NCBI GenBank assembly: GCA_020696345.1
Contig: JAEHCK010000010.1
Span: 1 to 64,000, forward strand
Length of the DNA stretch: 64,000 bases
Reading direction: 5' to 3'
Source of the DNA: Thermoplasmata archaeon
Lineage (GTDB): Archaea > Thermoplasmatota > Penumbrarchaeia > JAEHCK01
Position 1 is the stretch's first letter. Each line of letters opens with the position of its first letter. Shown piece after piece: positions 45,301-54,577 of this stretch. The notes under the pieces are model-generated. The model saw only the letters and a list, made by a program, of their open reading frames with translations. It was not told the DNA's origin and ran no database searches. The translations under genes and the position numbers were made by a program.

Positions 45301-46116
45301 TTATTTAATGATCACTGGCATTAGTTCTCGCTCCAGAAGTTTCAATTCTTGTTCTTTAATAGCTTTAGGGCTAACCGCTATCAATAAGATCGAATCGGTT
45401 TCAGAGATCTTGTCGATTATTTTTCTTAAAAATCTCAATACCGGATTGAAACTATTGTTTGTGATCAGATATTCCAAGCCATCCAGCAGTATTACACACA
45501 CATCATTGTTGTCGATGAATTCTTCTACTACAAATATCATGCTTTCAAGAGATGGCGATATTGTTGGCATTTTACTGGTCTCGCTGTCAGTGAGCCATAA
45601 CACATTTACATTATCTTTCAAGTTATATTTTCGTCTAATTATCACAGGATTAGTACGGCAAATGCAAAGCCCGATATGCTTTTCATCTGCTAGAGTCGAC
45701 ATTATGTTGAAACATTCATTGGCTCTTGTTTCCTCTATTAAATAACTAAAACCTCCTTCAAAATCTGTTCCAGGTATCGCTTGTGACTCTTTTTCTTTTT
45801 CTTTTTCTATTTTCTCTTCCGTGTCCACGATCGCGGGTATCTCATCCGATATCCGCTTATCACTGGAGGTTGCCAGTGGCTTATCACCTTTACTTACCTT
45901 GACCTGTTTTTTAAGTTCCATGACTTCGACCATGCTCTTTTTTGCAAACTCGATCGCAGAATTATAATCACTTTTGTCAAGAGCACTCTTAGCACTATTT
46001 AATAATTGTTTAGCATTGGAAGTATCCGCACCAAGTAATTGAACATTCAAAATTAACGCTTGGGAACGTCGAATAATGTTTTGAACTTGACCATGTTTCT
46101 CTTGATCATCTATCAT
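45301..46116 (-). CDS. DUF835 protein with helical N-terminus
   Basis: 271 residues. Residues 1-75 are a helical repeat with an AKQLLNSAKSALDKSDYNSAIEFA-like pattern, resembling the repeats at the end of the DUF106 protein. A charged linker follows, then a DUF835 domain (about 120-271) with GLCICRTNP, NVLWLTDSE, VCVILLDGLEYLITNNSF and LLIAVSPKA. DUF835 is an archaeal domain with a RecA/KaiC-related fold found in signalling proteins. It lies 75 bases downstream of the DnaA-like gene on the same strand and could be cotranscribed with it. Confidence 0.78.
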   Translation of the reverse strand: MIDDQEKHGQVQNIIRRSQALILNVQLLGADTSNAKQLLNSAKSALDKSDYNSAIEFAKKSMVEVMELKKQVKVSKGDKPLATSSDKRISDEIPAIVDTEEKIEKEKEKESQAIPGTDFEGGFSYLIEETRANECFNIMSTLADEKHIGLCICRTNPVIIRRKYNLKDNVNVLWLTDSETSKMPTISPSLESMIFVVEEFIDNNDVCVILLDGLEYLITNNSFNPVLRFLRKIIDKISETDSILLIAVSPKAIKEQELKLLERELMPVIIK

Positions 46117-46191
46117 TGTATTAGCCTGTCTATTAACTTTTTTTCTTCGAAATTTCAGATCAAACTCGATCCGGTGGGTCGATGATAAATA

Positions 46192-47922
46192 TTAAAAACT
46201 TGTTACATTAACCCCCTCATCGATTACATCTTGTAATACTTCCTCGACCAAGGTTTTATCAAGTGTGCGATCGGTTAAAGATGAATATGCCACTAACCGG
46301 TTCAGAATGCCGATCAGTGTCCGAACATTTGTTCTAACCTTTGCCGCCAGGAAATTAATAATCTCATCAGATACATAAATCCCATCTTTTTCTGCCTTTT
46401 CATGCAAGATCATCGTTCGTGTGCCCAGATCGGGGGGTTTTATATTAACTATTAAACCACCTTCAAACCTGGAGCGTAATCGATCTTTAAGGTGTGCAAT
46501 ATTCTTTGGTGGCCTATCGCTAGTGATCACAATTTGTTTATGAGCGTTATATAATGAATTAAATGTGTGGAAAAATTCCTCCTGGGTACCTTCCTGGCCT
46601 CCAATAAACTGGATATCATCGATCAATAACACATCAATGTTACGATATTTATCTCTAAATTTATCCATTTCGCCCAACCGCAAATGGTCCAAGAGTTCGT
46701 TTGTAAATTTCTCGGAACTTAGATACACAATCTTACCTTTTGGATTTTCGGTTTGAATATAATTGCCAATTGCACATAATAAATGAGTTTTTCCCAGACC
46801 AACTTCACTATAGATGAAAAGTGGATTGTACGCCTCTGCGGGTGTTTTTGCAACCGATTGTGAAACATCATGGGCAAACCTGTTACTAGGCCCAACGATA
46901 AAATTAGAAAATGTTAATGTTTGTAGAGGTTGAAACTCCTTTTTAACATCATCTTCTATGCTTTTTACTCTGTCGATTTCACTGCCCGCACTAACATTAA
47001 CGCCCTCACCAACAATTTCTTTTTCCACTTTAACGCCAACAGTGGGTGCTTCCGCCACCGCACCTTTACCCTTACCCTCGTCGTTATGAAAAACGTGCTC
47101 AAGTTCGGTATCTTCAATGTCAGTAAAGATCTTATTCATATCTTCCAATCTATTTAGCATCTTTTCTTTTTCATGTAATTTATTTTCGAACGTTTTCAAT
47201 TTTTTCTCGCGCAATTCAAGATCTTTCTGTGATATTTGTTTTTGTTTGACCTTAGCTTTATCTTTCATCTTTTCCTTGATCTTAACGCCCAATGCAGGTG
47301 GTTTTTTTACAGGTTCCTTCTTTATTATTGGTCTTTGTTTCAAATCCGAGTCAAATTTAACGATCTTTTTCAGCAACTCATCATCGTCAGTTTCACTTTT
47401 ATGCAATTGGGTTATTCCCACCGATTTCTTTGTAGGTTCCGTGGTCCTTTTAATACCCACCATTGCTTCTCCGGTTTCAGGTTGTGTGGAAATAGAGGGA
47501 AGATATTCACCAACAGGCGTGAATTTCTTAGGCTTGGTTTCGGTATCTGTTTTAAACCCAGAGATATCATCGACACTTTGAATGGTCTTAGGTATATTTG
47601 ATAGTGATTCTTCGAGCATTCTTTTCTCTTCTACGTTTAGCAACTGTACGTTTCTGCCAGAGATTTGATATTGTGATCCTGGTTGTTGTTGGCCAACGGC
47701 CGTATATGGTGAACTTTTTTGAGTTTGTGTTGCGGGAGTTTTGAGAGTTGCAGGAGTTTGGGGAGTTGTGGGAGTTTGGGGAGTTGTGGGAGTTGCGGGA
47801 TAGACCCTTGTAGTACTCGTTAAAGCTGCGGTTGTTTTTGAAGTTGTGACGGCTTGCTGAGTAGAATATGATCTTCGTGGGACGGTTTTCTTTTTTTTGA
47901 ATAATCTATCAAAGATGCCCAT
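46192..47922 (-). CDS. DnaA-type AAA+ ATPase with long disordered N-terminus
   Basis: 576 residues. Residues 1-330 are low in complexity: a basic start MGIFDRLFKKKK, TTPQTP repeats (about 43-67) and a Lys/Glu coiled coil (215-265). Residues 333-565 form a full DnaA domain III: FSNFIVGPSNRFAH, Walker A SEVGLGKTHLL (372-382), Walker B VLLIDDIQF (431-439), sensor 1 TSDR (467-470), Arg-finger box RLRSRF (481-486) and sensor 2 NVRTLIGILNRL (532-543). The DNA-binding domain IV of bacterial DnaA is missing; the protein ends 30 residues after sensor 2. Archaeal replication uses Orc1/Cdc6, so this is probably not the initiator. A signalling or DNA-associated scaffolding role is possible. Confidence 0.85.
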   Translation of the reverse strand: MGIFDRLFKKKKTVPRRSYSTQQAVTTSKTTAALTSTTRVYPATPTTPQTPTTPQTPATLKTPATQTQKSSPYTAVGQQQPGSQYQISGRNVQLLNVEEKRMLEESLSNIPKTIQSVDDISGFKTDTETKPKKFTPVGEYLPSISTQPETGEAMVGIKRTTEPTKKSVGITQLHKSETDDDELLKKIVKFDSDLKQRPIIKKEPVKKPPALGVKIKEKMKDKAKVKQKQISQKDLELREKKLKTFENKLHEKEKMLNRLEDMNKIFTDIEDTELEHVFHNDEGKGKGAVAEAPTVGVKVEKEIVGEGVNVSAGSEIDRVKSIEDDVKKEFQPLQTLTFSNFIVGPSNRFAHDVSQSVAKTPAEAYNPLFIYSEVGLGKTHLLCAIGNYIQTENPKGKIVYLSSEKFTNELLDHLRLGEMDKFRDKYRNIDVLLIDDIQFIGGQEGTQEEFFHTFNSLYNAHKQIVITSDRPPKNIAHLKDRLRSRFEGGLIVNIKPPDLGTRTMILHEKAEKDGIYVSDEIINFLAAKVRTNVRTLIGILNRLVAYSSLTDRTLDKTLVEEVLQDVIDEGVNVTSF

Positions 47923-48067
47923 TATATCCCTCAGCGTGATCTTACCTTTGCAATATTATGATCAAATGTTTTAAATTATATCCATTTAATTGTTGATTTC
48001 TCCTGAAAGACTTCAACTATAATCGTATATATACATTCATATAATAAAAATTTTATTAAAAATGTTA

Positions 48068-48940
48068 TTACTCTACCACAATTGCAGCATACCCAACTGC
48101 ACTATCTGCAGGTTGTATATCATAAGATGATGCATATTTAAGAAGTGTGGCTTTTTTGGCATTTAATTTAACCGCCGCCGTGATCATGGCAATTATCGGC
48201 CCATATCCACACATTGTAATATCAAAGCGCCTAATATTTCTGATCAATCCTTTTGCATCAAGGTTCAAAATTGTATTTATCGCCTTTTTATCTTGCGATT
48301 TCGCCCATGCACCGGCATTCATACCTGATGCAGGTAGTTGACCGTACATATGCCCACAGTGGGTAAAGTCCGAACTTGCGATCACCACCACATCACGAGC
48401 ACTATCTTTAATTGCTTCAGCTATGATATTGCCTACCTCAGTTGCAGTTTTAAAATCCTGAAGAGCTAATGAGATCGGGACAAATTGAAAATTCTTGGAA
48501 ATATGCTGGAGAAATGGTAATTGAACTTCAATGGAATGCTCCATTTTATGTGAATTTAAGTCATTATCGATTATGCCTTTCCATAACAGTTTTGCTAGAG
48601 TTTGGTCAACTTTCACTTCACCAAATGGCATTTGGAAATCTTCAGTAGTTAATGCAATCACACTGCCGAACCCTGAATGATTCGGGCCCAGTATAATAAA
48701 ACTATCTGGGAATCCATCCTCAGCAAGTCGATAATAAGAATGGGCCGCCACAGGCCCGGAATAAGAGTATCCGGCGTGCGGGACAACAATGCCTTTTATA
48801 TTTCGGTTTTGTTTTGAGTTTTTATTCAAGTGAGGTTTTTTTTGTGGGCCTAGTTCATGTTCATAACAATATTCAAGCTGTTTGATCAATTCATTATCTG
48901 AAGCGGCATAAAACTTGCCAGCCACAGCAGGTCTCCTCAT
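48068..48940 (-). CDS. MEMO1 family protein
   Basis: 290 residues. The MEMO (AMMECR2) family is recognisable from RRPAVAGKFYA, VPHAGYSYSGPVAAHSY, ILGPNHSGFG, HSIEVQLPFLQ and VIASSDFTHCG. The fold is related to extradiol dioxygenases and keeps metal-ligand-like His residues, but the archaeal function is unknown. It overlaps the rps2 gene by 4 bases, an arrangement common in archaea. Confidence 0.9.
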   Translation of the reverse strand: MRRPAVAGKFYAASDNELIKQLEYCYEHELGPQKKPHLNKNSKQNRNIKGIVVPHAGYSYSGPVAAHSYYRLAEDGFPDSFIILGPNHSGFGSVIALTTEDFQMPFGEVKVDQTLAKLLWKGIIDNDLNSHKMEHSIEVQLPFLQHISKNFQFVPISLALQDFKTATEVGNIIAEAIKDSARDVVVIASSDFTHCGHMYGQLPASGMNAGAWAKSQDKKAINTILNLDAKGLIRNIRRFDITMCGYGPIIAMITAAVKLNAKKATLLKYASSYDIQPADSAVGYAAIVVE

Positions 48941-49572
48941 AATTTTGCCTCAAAATCCTCTATTGGAGTTGGAAACTCATCATAGCTAGATATATCTCCA
49001 CGTTCTTTTAGTGTTTCACGAGCCAATAGCCAGTATACGACCGCCAGTGATCGACGACCTTTATTATTCGCTGGAATTATAAAATCAACATTTTTCGTTT
49101 CATTATTGGCGTCGCATAAGCCAATAACGGGTAAACCAATACTCACCGCTTCTTTCAATGCTTGTGCATCTGCCGCCGGGTCGGTTACTACCAAAAGCTC
49201 AGGCTCAACATATTTAGGCAGATCGGGGTTTGTCAGTGTACCCGGTATGAATCGGCCCGCAAATACATTAAATCCTAATGCCCGTGCAAAAGAAGTTACT
49301 GGCTTTTGACCATATTGTCTTGCAGATACTGCCAGAACTTTCGAAGACTCATAACGCGATAAGAATTGGGCACCGTATTTGATACGTTCGTTTGTCAATT
49401 GGATATTTAAAACATATAATCCATCATTCCTTACTCTAAAAATGAATTCTTTCATATCTGCACTTTTTTGCTGTGTACCGATATGGACGCCTGATGTGAG
49501 AAACACATCTTCCGAGATCAAGAATTCTTTGACTTTATAGCTATCCTCCATTATACGCCTCCAATCTAACAT
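48937..49572 (-). CDS. rps2: 30S ribosomal protein S2, archaeal type
   Basis: 211 residues. A small-subunit ribosomal protein. It contains FLTSGVHIGTQQKSADMKEFI, AVSARQYGQKPVTSFA, GRFIPGTLTNP, EPELLVVTDPAADAQAL, and GLPVIGLCDANN followed by DFIIPANNKGRRSLAVVYW, all typical. Met8 (49551) may be the real start, as the first seven residues are not conserved. Located between rpoK and MEMO; the enolase gene often found here in other archaea is absent. Confidence 0.93.
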   Translation of the reverse strand: MLDWRRIMEDSYKVKEFLISEDVFLTSGVHIGTQQKSADMKEFIFRVRNDGLYVLNIQLTNERIKYGAQFLSRYESSKVLAVSARQYGQKPVTSFARALGFNVFAGRFIPGTLTNPDLPKYVEPELLVVTDPAADAQALKEAVSIGLPVIGLCDANNETKNVDFIIPANNKGRRSLAVVYWLLARETLKERGDISSYDEFPTPIEDFEAKL

Positions 49573-49600
49573 AATGATTTGTATTCATCTATAATCCGGA

Positions 49601-49771
49601 TCATGACCGTAAAACGGTGATTGGCATTGTCCCTTTTTTAAATTCTAAAGTTGCAATCCATATCGGATCGATCATCTTTTTGGGCACTTTCACCAATATT
49701 GGCGCACCCATAGTGATCTGTAACGCCCTTGCCCCTATTATTCTCGCTATTTCAAACCGAGTATATTTCAA
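49601..49771 (-). CDS. rpoK: DNA-directed RNA polymerase subunit K (Rpb6/omega)
   Basis: 56 residues from a TTG start with a GGAGG ribosome binding site 6 bases ahead. It reads [20 protein letters not shown], then [28 protein letters not shown], the full archaeal RpoK pattern. An ATG farther upstream (49837) would add 22 unrelated residues, so TTG is preferred. RpoK stabilises assembly of the polymerase. It precedes rps2 by 28 bases, a common archaeal pair. Confidence 0.9.
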   Translation of the reverse strand: MKYTRFEIARIIGARALQITMGAPILVKVPKKMIDPIWIATLEFKKGTMPITVLRS

Positions 49772-49923
49772 AGATAACCTCCAAATACATTTTAAACAAT
49801 AATTAGGATTTTTTGATAACATTGCCTCATGTATCACACCCCAATCTTTGAAGTTGTATATATATGTTATGTGGTTTGAAGTTTTGCATTTTCAAATCAA
49901 AACGCCAAAGTGCAGTTATCTGG

Positions 49924-50907
49924 TTATATACTTCTTACCCGATCAGGCGGAAATATTCGCTCTTCTGCGTCAGGTACCAATCGAATTGTTTCCAGGGTTT
50001 CATCAATATATTTGATCATTTTCGATTTATCCTTGGGTAGGTGACCGTTCAGTGGTAGATAATTAGAATTGTGATCGCTTAAAAAGTTGGTTGTACATGT
50101 CATATTCTCAAGCAATAAACGTGTTTCACGCACAATATCCAGTGCCGAGGATTCTAAAAACTCACCCCGTTTCATTTTGAAAAATAAGATAGTTTTTGGT
50201 CTAAGCATTAAAGTTCTTACTCTAACCCAAGTTGGACCGATCTGGTTTAGCACATTTGCGGTGCCAATTGCATGTTGTTCCCAAAATCTTTTGCCACCCA
50301 AGCCCAATAAGACATACTCCGTTAATTCAAATCCTGCTTTGAGAGCTTTTTGTCCGGCTTTTACCTGCTCGTCGGGACTTGCGCCTTTTTTGATCATCTT
50401 CAATAATTCCGGGTCACCTGTTTCCAAACCCACATGTAACCGATCTAGTCCGGCATCATGTAACTTTTTCAAGTCTACTTGGGTTTTTTCAACAAGGGTC
50501 TTTGCACGTGCATAACTGGTAATACGTTCAAGCCCAGGAAATGTTGTGTGTATAAATGCTACAAGCTCGGCCAAGTCGTCGGTGTCCATTATCAGCGAAT
50601 TGGAATCTGCGAGAAAGACACTTTTTACACATCCATTTAATAACCACGGAATACCGTTTTTAGATGCTATATTGCTTACGCTTTGGCCCGATGATTCTGC
50701 TTTATTAAGTATTTTTGTTTCCAGTTCTTTGGCCATTATAACATCTTGCTTGATCTCCTCTATCGATCGAAACCGAAATTTTTGCGTTTTGTACATGTCG
50801 CAGAACGCACATTTATTATGTGGACAACCTATGGTTGCCTGGATGATAAGACTCTGCCATTCACTGGGTGGTCTGTAAACCGGGTATTCATAACGCATAT
50901 TCAACAC
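49924..50907 (-). CDS. Radical SAM protein
   Basis: 327 residues. The cluster motif is CPHNKCAFCDMYK (about 29-41), a C-x4-C-x2-C spacing seen in the Elp3/HemN-related COG1032-type group rather than the classical C-x3-C-x2-C. Other family marks are FLADSNSLIMD, RITSYARAKTL and LHVGLETGDPELLKMIKKG. It uses S-adenosylmethionine and a [4Fe-4S] cluster to start radical chemistry; the substrate is not evident. It stands alone, with rpoK downstream. Confidence 0.85.
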   Translation of the reverse strand: MLNMRYEYPVYRPPSEWQSLIIQATIGCPHNKCAFCDMYKTQKFRFRSIEEIKQDVIMAKELETKILNKAESSGQSVSNIASKNGIPWLLNGCVKSVFLADSNSLIMDTDDLAELVAFIHTTFPGLERITSYARAKTLVEKTQVDLKKLHDAGLDRLHVGLETGDPELLKMIKKGASPDEQVKAGQKALKAGFELTEYVLLGLGGKRFWEQHAIGTANVLNQIGPTWVRVRTLMLRPKTILFFKMKRGEFLESSALDIVRETRLLLENMTCTTNFLSDHNSNYLPLNGHLPKDKSKMIKYIDETLETIRLVPDAEERIFPPDRVRSI

Positions 50908-51037
50908 GACATCTATAGGTCAATAATAATGTTACAAAATATTTAATTTATTGCTTTCACCCTAAGGAAGAAAATACTTAATTTTTATATCTAGGAACAA
51001 GGGAAGAGGACGTTCTATTGATTAAATGATTAATTTC

Positions 51038-51247
51038 ACTAGAGGAAAGAGGGTAGTTAGGATTGTTTTCTGGCTTCCAAACGATTTGACAATCGATGAT
51101 AAAGATTTACCAAAACTCTCCATAATTATTCTTTTCTTTTTTCTACTGATTTGATTAACCCATAAATCATTCTTGATAATTCATAACATTCTTCGTATAA
51201 TTATTCATGAACTAACCTTCAAATGATCAACCCTCTTCCCTCTTTCC
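51038..51247. repeat. Long-spaced inverted repeat AGGAAAGAGGG
   Basis: AGGAAAGAGGGTAGTTAGGATTG near 51040 is matched by ATGATCAACCCTCTTCCCTCTTTCCTAT near 51240; the outer 11 bases are exact complements. The loop of about 190 bases is AT-rich. This fills the 370-bp gap 50908-51279, which has no coding signal. Confidence 0.5.
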
Positions 51248-51279
51248 TATCTATTCATAGTACAATTGATACTTATCAT

Positions 51280-51924
51280 TTATATTTTCAGATCCAAACC
51301 AAATATGTTCACTAACTCCTTCAATTTGTTTTTCCGGATCTCCTTCTCACCACCCAATAACCTTGAGAGGATCACAACTCGTGCAAGGTTCTCCAATGTT
51401 TCAAGATTGTAATATGTCCGTAATAGATCGGAACCTATACAAAGTACACCATGATTCTGCAACAAGAACGTGTTTGCATTTGTTCTAAGATATTTGTCAA
51501 GCTTCATAGGCAGCTGATCGGTGGAAGGTGTGCCATATTCGACGAGCGGGATCTCGCCCAGAAATACCACGGTCTCTGGCTGGATAAATGTGTTTAACCT
51601 CTCACCTGTGACTGAAAATGCCGTTGCGCACGGTGGATGTGCATGGATCACAGCATTGATATCCGGTCTGGCCATGTAAACATGTAAATGCATTTTATAT
51701 TCCATAGATGGTTTTGTGTTGCCTTCGATCACATTACCTTCCCGGTCAATTAAACACAGGTCATCCCGATCTAAAAATCCTACACTGGCCAAGGTTGGTG
51801 AGATCAAAATTTTATTCTTCGCGAGCCTAATACTGATATTCCCGCCTGTGCCTGGGCTTAAACCACGCTGCCAGATGCGACGTCCGATCTCGCAAAGGCG
51901 CTCACGTTTCTGCTCGAAATTCAT
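51280..51924 (-). CDS. Class II aldolase (L-fuculose-phosphate aldolase-like)
   Basis: 214 residues, aldolase II/adducin family. Key parts: GLSPGTGGNISIR (about 20-32), SMEYKMHLHVY with the catalytic Glu, zinc ligands in VIHAHPPCATAFS (about 92-104) and LLQNHGVL with the third His near 155. It cleaves a phosphorylated sugar to dihydroxyacetone phosphate and an aldehyde. In archaea without a pentose phosphate pathway, related enzymes act in ribose or methylthioribulose metabolism, so the substrate is open. It is separate from its neighbours. Confidence 0.85.
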   Translation of the reverse strand: MNFEQKRERLCEIGRRIWQRGLSPGTGGNISIRLAKNKILISPTLASVGFLDRDDLCLIDREGNVIEGNTKPSMEYKMHLHVYMARPDINAVIHAHPPCATAFSVTGERLNTFIQPETVVFLGEIPLVEYGTPSTDQLPMKLDKYLRTNANTFLLQNHGVLCIGSDLLRTYYNLETLENLARVVILSRLLGGEKEIRKNKLKELVNIFGLDLKI

Positions 51925-51968
51925 CAGAGGTTAAACGATAAAAGAATTATTTAATCATATCGTAAAGA

Positions 51969-52685
51969 TCACGCGTATTTTTCACTTGCCTTTGCCTTCA
52001 ACTCAGCCACCGCGGCAATAGAAAGCCATACCAGGCCCTCGGTCTCCATATACTCATTTGCAGATCCATCAAACAACAAGTTACCTGATGCTTCTACTTC
52101 GTCATCGCCAGTCCAGAGCAAAACCGTGATAGGTACACGCGGTAATATGGGGATAGATATTCCGTATTCGCCTTTATCAACTTTCACACCACCCAGTGCG
52201 AAGCCCGCCTCCATTAAAAGTTTTGGCTTATCACAAAAGTATTCAGTCAACGGCGTCAAGACGCGGTTGGTAAATGCAGGATAATATTCGTTCCCGCCCC
52301 AGAGTTCGCGAAAGCTGATCAATTTATTCGCTATTGGCTTATCTTTGGCATGAACCATGTAATGCAATATAATGCCTATTTTGAACAGATCATAGAATGG
52401 TTTTTCACCATTTATCATAATGGCCCTTTCTTGAGGTTTGAGGGTATATTCCTCACCCAAAAATTTTACAATATAAGAATCTGCAGTATCACTCAAGATG
52501 CAGTGGGTTCTTTCAATAACATCCTCGGCACATTGTTTCTTGAGTGTATGCCATGATGTTTCTACTGCCTTTCTTAAACCGTAAATGAGCTCATCGTCAC
52601 TTGATCCTTTCCCCACTTTTTCTGACATGCAAGAAACATGATATGTAATAATAGAATAACCGTTTTTGCCTCGATTGAATTTCAA
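51969..52685 (-). CDS. DUF3786 family protein
   Basis: 238 residues; Met20 (52628, MSEKVGKGS) is the likelier start because the first 19 residues look like leader sequence. The C-terminal pattern PILPRVPITVLLWTGDDEVEA followed by LLFDGSA is typical of DUF3786, a family of anaerobic archaea and bacteria sometimes near corrinoid or iron-sulfur genes. No catalytic role is known. It lies just downstream of the DUF72 gene on the same strand (18 bases from its stop to the first ATG). Confidence 0.75.
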   Translation of the reverse strand: MKFNRGKNGYSIITYHVSCMSEKVGKGSSDDELIYGLRKAVETSWHTLKKQCAEDVIERTHCILSDTADSYIVKFLGEEYTLKPQERAIMINGEKPFYDLFKIGIILHYMVHAKDKPIANKLISFRELWGGNEYYPAFTNRVLTPLTEYFCDKPKLLMEAGFALGGVKVDKGEYGISIPILPRVPITVLLWTGDDEVEASGNLLFDGSANEYMETEGLVWLSIAAVAELKAKASEKYA

Positions 52686-52703
52686 ATTATTTCTTCAAGT
52701 ATA

Positions 52704-53639
52704 TTAAAACGAATCAAGCTTAATTTGCTTTTTAAATGTAATGTCAATGGGCTTTCTTGGCATGCCCAGCAGGTCCATGAGCATGAACGCGTTTTTCACC
52801 GCCTGGGCGTTCGGGTGGTTATTGAAATAAATACGGGTTTTAGTGCCTTCGCATTCTTGAAGTTGTTTGATCCGGGGCCGCCATCCCTCCAGCTCAGCTA
52901 CGGTGTACAGGTAATCGTACCGATTCATGCGCGAATCGGCACCGGGCATGTTTTCACGGTCATTACTTTCACGGTTTTTGCTTTTGAACCATATATCTTT
53001 ATTCCGGCCATGGAAACGGATATATCCGTGCGAAGCCGTAATTGTGTTTGTCACCGGGAACCCGGGCCCGTCCAAATGGCAATTGGCGATATTGAACTCT
53101 TTTAGCAGGTCGAGGGTCTCTGGCAGAAGATCGTCACGGGTGTGATTCAACCAGCTTGAATGGCGGAATTCCACGGCATAATCATAATTGTCAGTATCAA
53201 TAATCTCGAACACGCGTCTTAGTTTGGGTAGGTTATCGGTTCTTGTTTCGGTATCAAAACGCCTGAAATATGGTGATAACTGGATCAACACGGCACCCAG
53301 GAGTTTGTTATCAGCTAATGGCTGGATGCATTTTTTCTCGAACGATCTTGCGATCTCCGCTGCTTTATCACTACTATCTTTTATTATAGTTTCATGTGTA
53401 ACGAGCTGTGGCAGCTTAAGAGAAAACTCGAAGTCATCAAATCGTTTGCCTTTGTTAATCCAACTGTTAACGATGAATTCTTTGGGCATGCGGTAGAATG
53501 TACTGTTGATCTCGACACTTTTCAGATACTTAGCGTAGAATCCGAACCATTCGTTTTTGGCATTACGCAGCCTATCGGGGTAGAAATTGCCAACCCAATC
53601 GTCGTATGACCAACCGCTCGTACCGATCAGAACCTCCAT
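52704..53639 (-). CDS. DUF72 family protein (YecE-like TIM barrel)
   Basis: 311 residues from the ATG at 53639. The family start EVLIGTSGWSYDDWVGNFYP begins right there; the frame is open for 45 codons farther upstream, but those residues do not belong to the family. Later marks are VEINSTFYRMP, FSLKLPQLVTH, LIQLSPYF, YAVEFRHSSW and YIRFHGRN. DUF72 proteins have a TIM-barrel fold; their reaction is unknown. Confidence 0.85.
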   Translation of the reverse strand: MEVLIGTSGWSYDDWVGNFYPDRLRNAKNEWFGFYAKYLKSVEINSTFYRMPKEFIVNSWINKGKRFDDFEFSLKLPQLVTHETIIKDSSDKAAEIARSFEKKCIQPLADNKLLGAVLIQLSPYFRRFDTETRTDNLPKLRRVFEIIDTDNYDYAVEFRHSSWLNHTRDDLLPETLDLLKEFNIANCHLDGPGFPVTNTITASHGYIRFHGRNKDIWFKSKNRESNDRENMPGADSRMNRYDYLYTVAELEGWRPRIKQLQECEGTKTRIYFNNHPNAQAVKNAFMLMDLLGMPRKPIDITFKKQIKLDSF

Positions 53640-53786
53640 GTGAAAGAATAGAAGTAAAGATATAAAAAATATTTTATAATGGAGGGGTGGTTGTAAGTTG
53701 AGGGGTAATAGGGTGTTGTATATATCGAAGAGATAGCAGGATGTTCTAAATTTCGTTGAGACACCGGGATGCATTAATGAATTATC

Positions 53787-53875
53787 AATAACAAATCAAA
53801 CATCCTAACAAATAATTGAAATATCCAACATCCTAACAACCAAGCGATACGTTCAACATCCTAATAATGAATTGT
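53787..53875. repeat. Short CATCCTAACAA repeats
   Basis: Three spaced copies of CAACATCCTAACAA/TAA lie between 53787 and 53875. Complementary AGGATGTT and GGGTGTTG strings occur at 53720-53745, so the gap upstream of the DUF72 gene is another loose inverted repeat. The rest of 53640-54109 contains no gene that I can support. Confidence 0.45.
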
Positions 53876-53909
53876 AATATTAGATACCACAAGACATATA
53901 TACTGGAAC

Positions 53910-53917
53910 TTTATAAA
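53910..53917 (+). promoter_or_regulatory. Possible TATA box ahead of two small genes
   Basis: TTTATAAA fits the archaeal TATA consensus. Transcription would start near 53940 and include the two short genes at 54110 and 54346. Judged by eye only. Confidence 0.3.
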
Positions 53918-54109
53918 GATTATTATGGCAAGAACGAAATAAATATGAAATGCCTAGAATTCAGTTCAAGATCAAAAACCAGCGATTATATTCAATATAC
54001 GGGATTACGAGGTTGAGGAGATGATTATTCGTTAAAGATATCTGATGATAGACCTCACGTTCTGTGGAGGTATTCATTAACCGAATCCGAATCGATCGGT
54101 GGATGTAAG

Positions 54110-54289
54110 ATGAGAAACACTCCTCTAGAATTGTTTATATGTCCTCAGATCAAGAGTTGTCAACTCGAATGTATCCAAAAGAATGAACAGCATATGCGCG
54201 AAGAATATGTTCATGATCAACAATTAATGATCCAGAACAAGATCGGAAACCTGTCACTTGAGAATGATACAAAATTAAATAGTAAATAA
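54110..54289 (+). CDS. Small cysteine-containing protein (59 aa)
   Basis: ATG at 54110 with GGATG just upstream. 59 codons read MRNTPLELFICPQIKSCQLE and continue with a charged, Gln-rich helix. Cysteines are spaced C-x6-C-x3-C in ICPQIKSCQLEC, which could bind a metal. Base composition and the helical second half look like coding sequence. It is followed 57 bases later by another short helical protein, suggesting a small operon. No family is recognised. Confidence 0.5.
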   Translation: MRNTPLELFICPQIKSCQLECIQKNEQHMREEYVHDQQLMIQNKIGNLSLENDTKLNSK

Positions 54290-54345
54290 TATTAAGCATG
54301 ATAACAATATACTTAAAATGTAATTCTAGTCAGGGATGATCAAAG

Positions 54346-54534
54346 ATGACAAAGAAAGATGAAGAACTAGCAAAATCTATCGAAGATCTACGCACAGAAG
54401 TTCGAGAACTAAGAGAAATGGTGAACATGCTAGTTGACCTTATTGTTAACATGGAAGGTGACGATAATGGCGACCTTGGAAATGGTTATTTTGATATAAA
54501 TAAATTTGAAAAAGATACCCGATTTTCTATGTAA
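54346..54534 (+). CDS. Small coiled-coil protein (62 aa)
   Basis: 62 residues. A heptad-like helix spans residues 5-37 (LAKSIEDLRTEVRELREMVN), followed by an acidic Gly/Asp stretch and a polar tail. AGGGATGATC precedes the ATG. No enzyme motif; it may be an oligomerising adaptor. It lies 43 bases ahead of the SHMT-like gene and could be cotranscribed with it. Confidence 0.5.
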   Translation: MTKKDEELAKSIEDLRTEVRELREMVNMLVDLIVNMEGDDNGDLGNGYFDINKFEKDTRFSM

Positions 54535-54577
54535 ATATTCTAAAAATTTTTTATACCATTATTGATTAAGGTTAGCC

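Noticed and set aside
46192-47922. Chromosomal replication initiator
   Set aside because: Despite the DnaA-type AAA+ domain there is no DnaA domain IV, no DnaA-box cluster was seen nearby, and archaea initiate with Orc1/Cdc6.
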